Origin: an uncultured Clostridia bacterium
GTDB taxonomy: Bacteria; Bacillota; Clostridia; Lachnospirales; Anaerotignaceae
NCBI GenBank assembly: GCA_937919015.1
Contig: CALFPN010000171.1
Location: forward strand, 1 to 12,568
DNA: 12,568 nt
Direction of reading: 5' to 3'
In this document: piece by piece, positions 1 to 6,359 of the stretch
Position numbering within the stretch: the stretch's first letter is position 1
Layout of the letters: the number at the start of each line of letters is the position of its first letter
Position numbers and translations under genes: made by a program
Notes under the pieces: model-generated
Seen by the model: the letters and a program-made list of their open reading frames with translations, nothing else
Databases searched by the model: none
Told to the model about the DNA's origin: nothing

Positions 1-3000
1 TTCACGCACTGGTTGTAATCAGCACCCATAGCGATCTGAGCAACGTATACATAACCATAGCTCATTGCGATGCTTGCAAGGTCTTTCTTCTTGATATCTT
101 TACCACCAGCAGCGAACTGAGCAACAGCACCTGTCTTAGTAGCTTTAGAAGACTGTCCACCTGTGTTAGAGTAAACTTCTGTATCAAATACCATGATATT
201 GATATCTTTTCCACTTGCTAATACGTGGTCAAGACCGCCAAATCCGATATCGTAAGCCCAGCCGTCACCACCGAAGATCCACTGAGATTTTTTCACCAGC
301 TGATCTTTGTTTTCCAGAACATAGGAAACGATGTTCTTCGCTTCTGCATCTGTGCCAGCGTAAGCTTCCAGAGCTGCTACCAGAGCGTCGGATGCTTCTC
401 TGGATTTGTCGCCATCGAACATTGTTTCAACCCAAGCATCAACAACACCTGCAACGGAAGCGTCGATTGCTTTCAGGTTTTCCAGTTTATCTTTCAGACC
501 GTTTCTCATGTGTTTTACTGCGGAAGCCATACCCAGACCATATTCTGCGTTGTCTTCAAACAGGGAGTTTGCCCAAGCGGGGCCACGGCCGTCTTTATTT
601 ACTGTGTAAGGCATAGAAGGTGCGGAACCACCCCAGATGGAGGAGCAGCCTGTTGCGTTTGCAACGTACATTCTATCACCGAACAGCTGTGTTACCAGTT
701 TTGCGTAAGGTGTTTCACCACAACCAGCACATGCACCGGAGAATTCCAGCAGAGGCTGTTCGAACTGAGAACCTTTTACAGAAGCTTTGCTCATGGGGTT
801 AGCCTTAGGAGCAACTTCATCGATCATGAAGTCCCAGTTAGCTGCTTCCGCTTCCTGTGTTGCCAGAGGTTTCATTTCCAGAGCTTTGTTAGGAGCGGGA
901 CATACAACTGCACAGCTGCCGCAGCCCAGACAGTCAAGTGCGGAAACCTGCATTCTGTATTTCAGACCAGCAAATGCTGCGCCGCCTTTTGCTTCCACTG
1001 CTTTGAAGCCTTCGGGTGCTTTTGCCAGTTCTTCATCTGTAAGCAGAACAGGTCTGATTGCAGCATGAGGACATACATAAGAGCACTGGTTACACTGGAT
1101 ACAGTTGTCAGCATACCATTCGGGTACGTTAACCGCTACACCACGTTTTTCGTAAGCAGCTGTACCGCAAGGGAATGTACCGTCTTCTCTGCCGGCAAAT
1201 GCAGATACGGGCAGTTTGTCGCCTTCCTGAGCGTTCATAGGATCTACGATCGCTTTTACGAAGTCTGTTTTCTTTCTTTCTGTTGCTACTGCTGTATCTT
1301 CAGCTGTAGCCCAAGCAGCGGGGATTTCAACCTTAACCGCACCATTTACACCGCGGTCAACGGCAGCGTAGTTCATGTTCAGGATTGTGTCACCTTTTTT
1401 GCCGTAGGATTTTGTGATTGCTGCTTTCATGTATTCTACAGCCTGATCAATGGGGATGATGTTCGCCAGTTTGAAGAATGCAGCCTGCAGAACTGTGTTG
1501 ATTCTGTTGCCCAGACCGATTTCAGCAGCGATAGCTGTACCATTGATGATGTAGAAGTTTGCATTTTTCTTAGCCAGCTGTCTTTTCAGTTTTGCGGGCA
1601 GTTTTTCATCCAGTTCTTCCACTGTCCATTCTGTGTTCAGCAGGAATGTACCATTGGGGTTCAGTTCTGTAACCATGTCATACAGATTTACATATTCCTG
1701 TTTGTGACAAGCGACAAAGTCAGCTGTCTTTACCAGATATGTAGATCTGATAGGTGTGTCACCGAAACGCAGGTGAGACTGAGTGATACCACCGGATTTT
1801 TTGGAGTCATAGCTGAAGTATGCCTGCGCATATTTGTCAGTATGGTCACCGATGATTTTGATGGAGTTTTTGTTTGCGCCTACAGTACCGTCTGCGCCCA
1901 GACCCCAGAATTTGCAGGAGATTGTACCGTCATCGCCTGTAACGTTCACTTCTTCGCCAACTTCCAGAGATGTATTTGTCACGTCATCCACGATACCCAG
2001 TGTGAAGTGGTTTTTGGGTTTGTCCAGAGACAGGTTTGCATATACTGCCAGGAACTGTGCAGGTGTAACGTCTTTGGAACCCAGACCGTAACGGCCGCCA
2101 ACAACAACAGGAGCTTCTTCTGCTTCAAACAGTGCTGTACATACGTCCATGTACAGAGGTTCGCCCTGAGAGCCGGGTTCTTTTGTTCTGTCCAGAACAG
2201 CGATTTTCTTAGCTGTTGCAGGGATTACTTCCAGCAGTTTGGAAGCTACGAAAGGACGGAACAGGTGTACTTTAACCAGACCAACCTTTTCGCCTTTTGC
2301 TGTCAGGTAGTCGATTGTTTCTTCAATTGCTTCACAAGCGGAACCCATAGCAACGATTACTCTGTCAGCATCGGGAGCACCGTAGTAGTTGAACAGATCG
2401 TATTTTCTGCCTGTGATTCTGTTGATTTCGCCCATATATTCTTCTACTACTGCGGGCAGAGCTTCATAGAATTTGTTTGCAGCTTCACGGCCCTGGAAGT
2501 AGATATCGGGGTTCTGCGCTGTACCTCTGATTACGGGATGTTCAGGGTTCAGTGCATTTCTCTTGAATGCGTTCACCGCATCCATGTCGATGATTTTAGC
2601 CAGTTCTTCGTAATCCATGCATTCGATCTTCTGGATTTCGTGGGATGTACGGAAACCATCGAAGAAGTGCAGGAAAGGAACACGGCCTTTGATTGCGGAC
2701 AGATGTGCTACGCAAGCCAGGTCCATAACTTCCTGTACGGAGTTGGAAACCAGCATAGCGAAACCTGTCTGACGGCAAGCCATAACGTCGGAGTGGTCGC
2801 CGAAGATGGACAGTGCATGTGCAGCCAGAGCACGTGCTGTTACATGGAATACGCAAGGCAGCAGTTCACCGGCGATTTTGTACATGTTGGGGATCATCAG
2901 CAAGAGACCCTGAGATGCTGTGTATGTTGTTGTCAGTGCACCTGCTGCCAGAGAGCCGTGTACGGTACCGGAAGCACCAGCTTCGGACTGCATTTCAACA

Positions 3001-3173
3001 ACTTTTACTTCCTGACCAAACAGGTTCTTTTTACCGTTTGCTGCCCAGTCGTCTGTTTTTTCAGCCATGGGAGAGGAAGGTGTGATGGGGAAGATACCTG
3101 CTACTTCTGTAAACGCATAGGAAGCGTATGCAGCAGCTTCGTTACCATCCATAGTTTTCATAACTTTAGCCAT
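1..3173 (-). CDS. nifJ: Pyruvate:ferredoxin (flavodoxin) oxidoreductase, C-terminus cut by window edge
   Basis: Cytoplasmic enzyme that oxidatively decarboxylates pyruvate to acetyl-CoA and CO2 and reduces ferredoxin or flavodoxin. 1057 codons are visible against roughly 1170-1180 for the single-chain family, so about 120 residues are lost beyond base 1. Seen in order: an N-terminal pyruvate-binding domain with FPITPSSP near residue 30; two ferredoxin-type motifs CxxCxxCxxxCP at C691-C701 and C748-C758 (medial and distal [4Fe-4S] clusters); proximal-cluster cysteines C815, C818 and C843; a thiamine-diphosphate motif GDGWAYDIG from residue 969 with N1003 in NTGGQ. The fourth proximal cysteine of the family lies just past the edge. 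The ATG at 3173 follows AAGGAGGAG with 7 bases of spacing. A promoter and operator-like dyads lie upstream. Codon use is strongly biased, with only one TTA and no CTA or TCA codons in the visible part, which suggests high expression. Identity is very secure. Confidence 0.97.
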   Translation of the reverse strand, partial: MAKVMKTMDGNEAAAYASYAFTEVAGIFPITPSSPMAEKTDDWAANGKKNLFGQEVKVVEMQSEAGASGTVHGSLAAGALTTTYTASQGLLLMIPNMYKIAGELLPCVFHVTARALAAHALSIFGDHSDVMACRQTGFAMLVSNSVQEVMDLACVAHLSAIKGRVPFLHFFDGFRTSHEIQKIECMDYEELAKIIDMDAVNAFKRNALNPEHPVIRGTAQNPDIYFQGREAANKFYEALPAVVEEYMGEINRITGRKYDLFNYYGAPDADRVIVAMGSACEAIEETIDYLTAKGEKVGLVKVHLFRPFVASKLLEVIPATAKKIAVLDRTKEPGSQGEPLYMDVCTALFEAEEAPVVVGGRYGLGSKDVTPAQFLAVYANLSLDKPKNHFTLGIVDDVTNTSLEVGEEVNVTGDDGTISCKFWGLGADGTVGANKNSIKIIGDHTDKYAQAYFSYDSKKSGGITQSHLRFGDTPIRSTYLVKTADFVACHKQEYVNLYDMVTELNPNGTFLLNTEWTVEELDEKLPAKLKRQLAKKNANFYIINGTAIAAEIGLGNRINTVLQAAFFKLANIIPIDQAVEYMKAAITKSYGKKGDTILNMNYAAVDRGVNGAVKVEIPAAWATAEDTAVATERKKTDFVKAIVDPMNAQEGDKLPVSAFAGREDGTFPCGTAAYEKRGVAVNVPEWYADNCIQCNQCSYVCPHAAIRPVLLTDEELAKAPEGFKAVEAKGGAAFAGLKYRMQVSALDCLGCGSCAVVCPAPNKALEMKPLATQEAEAANWDFMIDEVAPKANPMSKASVKGSQFEQPLLEFSGACAGCGETPYAKLVTQLFGDRMYVANATGCSSIWGGSAPSMPYTVNKDGRGPAWANSLFEDNAEYGLGMASAVKHMRNGLKDKLENLKAIDASVAGVVDAWVETMFDGDKSREASDALVAALEAYAGTDAEAKNIVSYVLENKDQLVKKSQWIFGGDGWAYDIGFGGLDHVLASGKDINIMVFDTEVYSNTGGQSSKATKTGAVAQFAAGGKDIKKKDLASIAMSYGYVYVAQIAMGADYNQCV

Positions 3174-3231
3174 AATTTTCTCCTCCTTATTTAATAGAGA
3201 ATGATTTATTTGCGGGATTGACCCAATTTTT

Positions 3232-3252
3232 GCAGCCATCAAAAATGGCGGC
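3232..3252 (-). other. Small imperfect hairpin in nifJ 5' leader
   Basis: GCAGCCAT and ATGGCGGC form an 8-base stem with one mismatch around a 5-base loop. It lies in the predicted untranslated leader, about 60 bases before the nifJ start, and no T-run follows it on the minus strand, so it is not a terminator. A role in mRNA stability is possible but unproven. Confidence 0.35.
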
Positions 3253-3261
3253 ACATTCCGT

Positions 3262-3276
3262 TTCCATGTCATGGAA
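3262..3276. promoter_or_regulatory. Perfect 15-base palindrome in nifJ leader
   Basis: TTCCATG-T-CATGGAA has 7-base arms around one central base. A one-base loop is too tight for an RNA hairpin with all pairs formed, so if functional it is more likely a DNA operator. It lies downstream of the predicted nifJ transcription start. No regulator is assigned. Confidence 0.3.
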
Positions 3277-3294
3277 GAATTTTTATCAAACTTA

Positions 3295-3305
3295 TTGTCC
3301 GACAA
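3295..3305. promoter_or_regulatory. TTGTC-C-GACAA dyad, candidate GntR/FadR-type operator (copy 1)
   Basis: Perfect 5-base arms around one base. The site fits the known FadR-subfamily GntR pattern TNGTNNNACNA exactly. It lies about 40-50 bases downstream of the predicted nifJ start point, where a bound repressor could block elongation. The same dyad recurs at 3510-3520. The assignment rests on pattern match and repetition only. Confidence 0.45.
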
Positions 3306-3351
3306 CATAATCCCACTTGATTTCACATAGAACCAGAATTTTTACTCGCTT

Positions 3352-3380
3352 ATTATACAATCAATTCAAATCCTTTTCAA
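3352..3380 (-). promoter_or_regulatory. Predicted sigma-A promoter of nifJ
   Basis: On the minus strand, TTGAAA (3375-3380) and TATAAT (3352-3357) are separated by exactly 17 bases, five and six matches to the vegetative consensus. Transcription would begin near 3345 and give a leader of about 170 bases before the nifJ ATG. This is the best promoter match in the window. Confidence 0.75.
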
Positions 3381-3399
3381 CAGCAAAATGAAAAATGAC

Positions 3400-3417
3400 C
3401 TGTTATGTTTCTAACAA
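3400..3417. promoter_or_regulatory. Rex-like redox operator upstream of nifJ
   Basis: An 18-base dyad with arms TGTTA and TAACA matches 11 of the 14 defined positions of the Firmicute Rex consensus TTGTTAA-N4-TTAACAA. It lies 20 bases upstream of the nifJ -35 box. Rex senses NADH/NAD+ and controls fermentation genes in many Clostridia, so the context is suitable. The match is imperfect and the region is AT-rich. Confidence 0.4.
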
Positions 3418-3509
3418 AATGCCCTTTGTCACTTATATCCACACACTTCATGTTTTTATAAATATTTTTATGCATTTTTATCTGTTTCTGCAGAATATTC
3501 TTCATTTTG

Positions 3510-3520
3510 TTGTCTGACAA
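3510..3520. promoter_or_regulatory. TTGTC-T-GACAA dyad, candidate GntR/FadR-type operator (copy 2)
   Basis: Same perfect dyad as at 3295-3305, differing only at the central base, and 215 bases away from it centre to centre. It is about 130 bases upstream of the nifJ -35 box. Flanking TTCATT and ATGAA add a second, bulged inverted repeat. The two copies bracket the promoter, which would allow cooperative binding or looping. Confidence 0.45.
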
Positions 3521-3596
3521 ATGAAAATTTTGCACAAAATTGTCATAAAACTGTTTTTCACCCCAAAAAAGTTCGTTAATCAAAAAACAAACAGGC

Positions 3597-3623
3597 TGTA
3601 TACAGTGTTTTTACAGGTATACA
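3597..3623. repeat. Inverted repeat TGTATAC/GTATACA in the AT-rich spacer
   Basis: Arms of 7 bases at 3597-3603 and 3617-3623 are separated by 13 bases. The left arm also lies in a 10-base palindrome, CTGTATACAG (3596-3605). The rest of 3430-3750 is AT-rich and contains no gene, RNA or promoter that I can support; AAAATCAGA occurs twice near 3703-3725. This may be an operator or chance. Confidence 0.25.
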
Positions 3624-3750
3624 AAGTTGAATCCCTAAAGAATTTCATTAGAATAAATGAATCTTTTAAATTTATATTTCATTTAATCAATATCTATTTT
3701 TCAAAATCAGACATAAAATCAGATTTTTCCACAAAGTTCATATTCTATGC

Positions 3751-3790
3751 AAAAAAAGAGAAGAGAGCCTGCATTTCTCAGCTCTCTTCT
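3751..3790 (-). terminator. Rho-independent terminator after the stalk/RsiV-like gene
   Basis: A perfect 10-base stem, AGAAGAGAGC (3759-3768) with GCTCTCTTCT (3781-3790), has a 12-base loop and is followed on the minus strand by seven T residues (3757-3751). It begins 14 bases after the stop codon at 3805. It isolates the wall-protein genes from nifJ. Confidence 0.9.
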
Positions 3791-3804
3791 TCCTCAAAAC
3801 ATCA

Positions 3805-4818
3805 TTATTTTTTACGGAATAATGGCTCATAGCCACTCTTCCATTCAGGCTGCGCATTTTCTGCCGCCCAGTCAAACACTTGGCCGCCTTCGCTGCCTTT
3901 CATCAAAATCAGGTTGCCTTCCTCCGTCAGATAAAAGCGATCCTCTGTCCACCCTTCTCCTGCAGCGATCTTTGCTTTTTCCAGAGAACCTTCCTTCAGC
4001 ATATCTGCCAGCGTTACCGTTTTCTGTCCCAGCAAATCGAAGTTTTTCGCAAATTTCACAGGCATGCCGTCCTTCGTTCCCTCCCACCGGATAGAGAGGA
4101 AGTCCTTGGTACACATCCCAGTTTTCACCTGCAGGCTCAGCTGTTCGCTCGCAGCTTCTCCTGTTTCTGCAGCCACAAAAGCATCGGCATAGGCCTGCAT
4201 ATCCTGCAAAAAGCTTTCATTCAGATTTTTTTCATATTTACCATCATTCAACCCAACGATAACAGGCACTTCAATTTCATAAGCTCTGCCATCTTTTTGC
4301 CCCGACAGCACGTTTACAGCCATCACAGGAACGGTATTGTCCTTGGTCTGCATGGTCACCTGTCTGGTTACTGTATGGAAATCCACTTCGCCGGTATAGT
4401 AAGCAGAAATCAATGCTTCATCTACATACAGGCAACCATTGATGATTTCCGCAGCTTCCGGCAATGTCACCGCATAGCCATTTAAGGTTGCCTGCACATT
4501 TCCCGCCTGCAGCACCAATGTTCTGCCGCGATAAGTCACCTCTGTCATTCTGGTTTCCTTATTCCATACTACAGAGCCCCCCAGCCCCTCCATCACATTC
4601 CGCAGGGGCAGCAGCAGTTTTTTCGTTTCATCATAATACAAGGGAATATTTTCCATATCCCCCAGTGTTTTGGGGCCATCTTCACTCTGTTCCACAGATG
4701 TTTGAGAAACCTCCATTTCCATTTCACGGGGACTTGTCAGGCTCATAGAGATGCCAATGGCTCCGGCCAGCAAAGCCGCACCGGCTACCGCAATAACTGT
4801 CAGTTTTTTGATCGTCAT
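3805..4818 (-). CDS. Exported stalk-domain (copper amine oxidase N-like) protein with RsiV/PdaC-like C-terminal half
   Basis: 337 residues. An uncleaved anchor or signal segment spans about residues 4-27, so the rest is probably outside the cell. Residues ~58-155 resemble the copper amine oxidase N-terminal-like 'stalk' domain (LLLPLRNVMEGLGG followed by VVWNKET), which is common in clostridial wall proteins and does not itself imply amine oxidase activity. Residues ~175-335 resemble the DUF4163/DUF3298 pair found in the RsiV and PdaC ectodomains (YEIEVPVIVGLND early, FYLTEEGNLIL late); RsiV's version binds lysozyme. There is no cytoplasmic anti-sigma region and no deacetylase domain, so neither of those functions should be assumed. 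The ATG at 4818 follows AGAGGGAG. The gene lies 81 bases downstream of the L,D-transpeptidase and may be co-transcribed with it, but it also has its own promoter. Function unknown; a wall-sensing or scaffold role is inferred. Confidence 0.8.
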   Translation of the reverse strand: MTIKKLTVIAVAGAALLAGAIGISMSLTSPREMEMEVSQTSVEQSEDGPKTLGDMENIPLYYDETKKLLLPLRNVMEGLGGSVVWNKETRMTEVTYRGRTLVLQAGNVQATLNGYAVTLPEAAEIINGCLYVDEALISAYYTGEVDFHTVTRQVTMQTKDNTVPVMAVNVLSGQKDGRAYEIEVPVIVGLNDGKYEKNLNESFLQDMQAYADAFVAAETGEAASEQLSLQVKTGMCTKDFLSIRWEGTKDGMPVKFAKNFDLLGQKTVTLADMLKEGSLEKAKIAAGEGWTEDRFYLTEEGNLILMKGSEGGQVFDWAAENAQPEWKSGYEPLFRKK

Positions 4819-4848
4819 GATTCTCCCTCTTTCTCTATCAATCCTGAA

Positions 4849-4877
4849 AGCATATCATAAAGTATCATAAAATGCAA
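4849..4877 (-). promoter_or_regulatory. Predicted promoter of the stalk/RsiV-like gene
   Basis: On the minus strand TTGCAT (4872-4877), 17 bases, then TATGCT (4849-4854), with TGA before the -10 giving an extended -10. The spacer is almost filled by a tandem direct repeat (4853-4871). Confidence 0.45.
4853..4871. repeat. Tandem 9-base direct repeat TATCATAAA in promoter spacer
   Basis: TATCATAAA occurs twice (4853-4861 and 4863-4871) with one base between copies, a 10-base period that puts both on the same face of the helix. It overlaps the predicted promoter of the stalk/RsiV-like gene, as a direct-repeat operator would. Confidence 0.5.
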
Positions 4878-4899
4878 TCTTTCCCCATAAAATCACCGA

Positions 4900-5886
4900 T
4901 TATCCCAAAAACAGGGAAGCAATTTTTGCAGGCAGGGAAACTGCATCTCTAACCTGCAATACCCGACTCAGAGTGATCTCTTTCTCTCCTTGGGAAATAC
5001 CGATTTCCTTGGTTTCTTTTTTCCAAAGCATTTCTGCCTCCGCCATAGCCGCTATATCCCTAAGCTTATAATAAACCGTGTCGTCTTTCATACGGCAATG
5101 CAACAAGTATTCCTGTCCTTCACTGAAAACAATCACCTCATCTGCCTTCACTGCATCCTCCGGCAATTCCAGCTTTTTCCCCATGCGGGAAAACAAATCC
5201 TTCCCATCCTTCGCGGAGATATAGTAGGTGTCGTTTTCATAATAGGCCGTTATTGTTTTTTCCAGCCAGGAAGGCTGAATCTGCATTTCCCGCAGTTCAC
5301 CCTTTCTCCATGGATTTTCCGCAGCGGGATCTGTGGGGTCCCATCCACGGCGTTCTTCATCGGTCACATTCAGCTTCTGCACAGGTGCAGGCTGCAGCGG
5401 TTCCTCCACTTCCCCACGATACATGGTAATCGTAGTTCCTACGGGGCAGTTATCATAGATCCATTTTGCATCCCTTACCGTCAGACGGATGCAGCCCATA
5501 GATGCCGTTGTCCCCAGCTTATTGTATTCTTCATACTCCAATGTACTTTTGTCTTTTTCAAAATAAGGCACGGAATGGAACAGATAATGTCCTGTGATTC
5601 GAGTGGCATACTGACCCCATACATCACCGAACAGATATCTCCAGTCATATTTTTCTATGGTCTGGAAGGTACCTTCCGGCGTGTCCTCCCCGCCACTGCA
5701 AAGGAAGGCTCTGACCGGAACCGTATAGGCCCCGTTTTTATCCTGCTCATAGACCGTTACGATATTATCTGTCAGGTTTACTGTCACATAATAGGGACTT
5801 TCCGTTTTTTCTGCAGCAAATGCCGTTACCGAAAAACAGCACAGCAGCAGACAGAAAAGCAACCCCCTGATGATCCTCTTTTTCAT
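4900..5886 (-). CDS. Secreted L,D-transpeptidase (YkuD family) with C-terminal stalk-like domain
   Basis: Predicted to cross-link peptidoglycan (3-3 bonds) or attach molecules to it, outside the membrane. 328 residues from the chosen start. The signal peptide is MKKRIIRG plus a hydrophobic core, with likely cleavage after AFA (residue ~24). The YkuD catalytic domain spans ~30-158: H104 in LFHSVPY and nucleophile C132 in SMGCIRL, where Met replaces the usual His of SHGC. Residues ~210-325 hold a degraded stalk-like repeat (VYYKLRDIAA, then MLWKKET), as in the downstream neighbour. I chose the ATG at 5886 because AGGAG sits 8 bases before it. The frame stays open to 5940, but an ATG there would coincide with the predicted transcription start, and the ATG at 5892 is only 2 bases from GGAG. 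Family identity is secure; the substrate is unknown. Confidence 0.9.
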   Translation of the reverse strand: MKKRIIRGLLFCLLLCCFSVTAFAAEKTESPYYVTVNLTDNIVTVYEQDKNGAYTVPVRAFLCSGGEDTPEGTFQTIEKYDWRYLFGDVWGQYATRITGHYLFHSVPYFEKDKSTLEYEEYNKLGTTASMGCIRLTVRDAKWIYDNCPVGTTITMYRGEVEEPLQPAPVQKLNVTDEERRGWDPTDPAAENPWRKGELREMQIQPSWLEKTITAYYENDTYYISAKDGKDLFSRMGKKLELPEDAVKADEVIVFSEGQEYLLHCRMKDDTVYYKLRDIAAMAEAEMLWKKETKEIGISQGEKEITLSRVLQVRDAVSLPAKIASLFLG

Positions 5887-5945
5887 GTTCATTTCTCCTT
5901 CGATCCTTCTTTTGCATACAAAATTCGCCTTTCTTCTCATGATGT

Positions 5946-5974
5946 ATTATAAAAGAGGAGCACGCAAGATACAA
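5946..5974 (-). promoter_or_regulatory. Predicted promoter of the L,D-transpeptidase gene
   Basis: On the minus strand TTGTAT (5969-5974), 17 bases, then a perfect TATAAT (5946-5951). The start point would be near 5939, leaving a leader of about 53 bases. The -35 box is weak (TTG only). Confidence 0.6.
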
Positions 5975-6011
5975 GAGCTGTTTTCTTAAGATTTTATGAA
6001 CTTTTCAGAAC

Positions 6012-6041
6012 AAAAAAAGAGCCTCCGAAAAGAAGGCTCTT
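6012..6041 (-). terminator. Rho-independent terminator after the small frameshifted gene
   Basis: An 8-base stem, AAGAGCCT (6017-6024) with AGGCTCTT (6034-6041), has a 9-base loop and is followed on the minus strand by a run of seven T residues ending at 6012. It starts 10 bases after the TAA at 6051-6053, so that small reading frame appears to be, or to have been, a real transcription unit. Confidence 0.85.
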
Positions 6042-6050
6042 GTATGATTC

Positions 6051-6207
6051 TTAAAGATTCTTCAGCTCTTTGAAGCCGCTGAAGATACCTGCTCCTACGC
6101 CGGCCAGAATCGCCGCACCTAAGGCACCACCAAAATGTCAATACCGATACAAAAAAATTATATCCAATTTGAATAAAAGCCCTTGTTATCCACAAGGAAT
6201 TACTCAT
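6051..6207 (-). pseudogene. Small GxxxG-rich membrane peptide gene broken by one extra base
   Basis: The ATG at 6207 follows GGAG with 5 bases of spacing. Frame one gives 25 residues beginning MSNSLWITRAF and ending VSVLTF. After one surplus T (6132, in a run of four T), the next frame continues with GGALGAAILAGVGAGIF and ends in KELKNL followed by TAA at 6053-6051. Removing that T gives a continuous 51-residue peptide with a long hydrophobic stretch and GxxxG-like helix-packing glycines. A strong terminator follows at once. In frame one, translation instead runs through the terminator hairpin to 5986, which is implausible as a gene. I recognise no family: a small membrane protein, type I toxin or bacteriocin-like peptide are all possible. 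The break could be a real mutation, a sequencing error or, less likely, programmed +1 frameshifting. The preceding stretch 6208-6359 holds nothing else I can support. Confidence 0.5.
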
Positions 6208-6359
6208 CCTTTCTCCAGAAAAATGGGTTTTTTCAACTCAAAAACCGGCAACATTCTCATAACAAAACCTGTTTCAACAAAAAACACATCCTTTTTTCCG
6301 TAAAAATGCATTTCTCCGACAACAGCACCTATTTTACACATAAAAAAGAGCTTCCTTAT

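Noticed and set aside
225..3194. Plus-strand 989-codon open frame opposite nifJ
   Set aside because: It is in exact codon register with nifJ, starts at an internal GTG without a ribosome site, and encodes a Cys/Phe-rich, domain-free sequence. It is a shadow caused by the absence of TTA, CTA and TCA codons in nifJ.
3377..3832. Short open frames in the spacer upstream of nifJ
   Set aside because: They are low-complexity Lys/Phe/Ile-rich products of AT-rich DNA, without ribosome sites, and they overlap promoter and terminator signals.
5887..5940. N-terminal extension of the L,D-transpeptidase to the ATG at 5940
   Set aside because: That ATG lies at the predicted transcription start. A typical signal peptide begins at 5886 with AGGAG 8 bases upstream.
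6186..6194. Perfect DnaA box TTATCCACA
   Set aside because: It is a single copy inside the small peptide's reading frame, with no further boxes, AT-rich unwinding region or dnaA/dnaN neighbours. One chance match in a window this size is not surprising.
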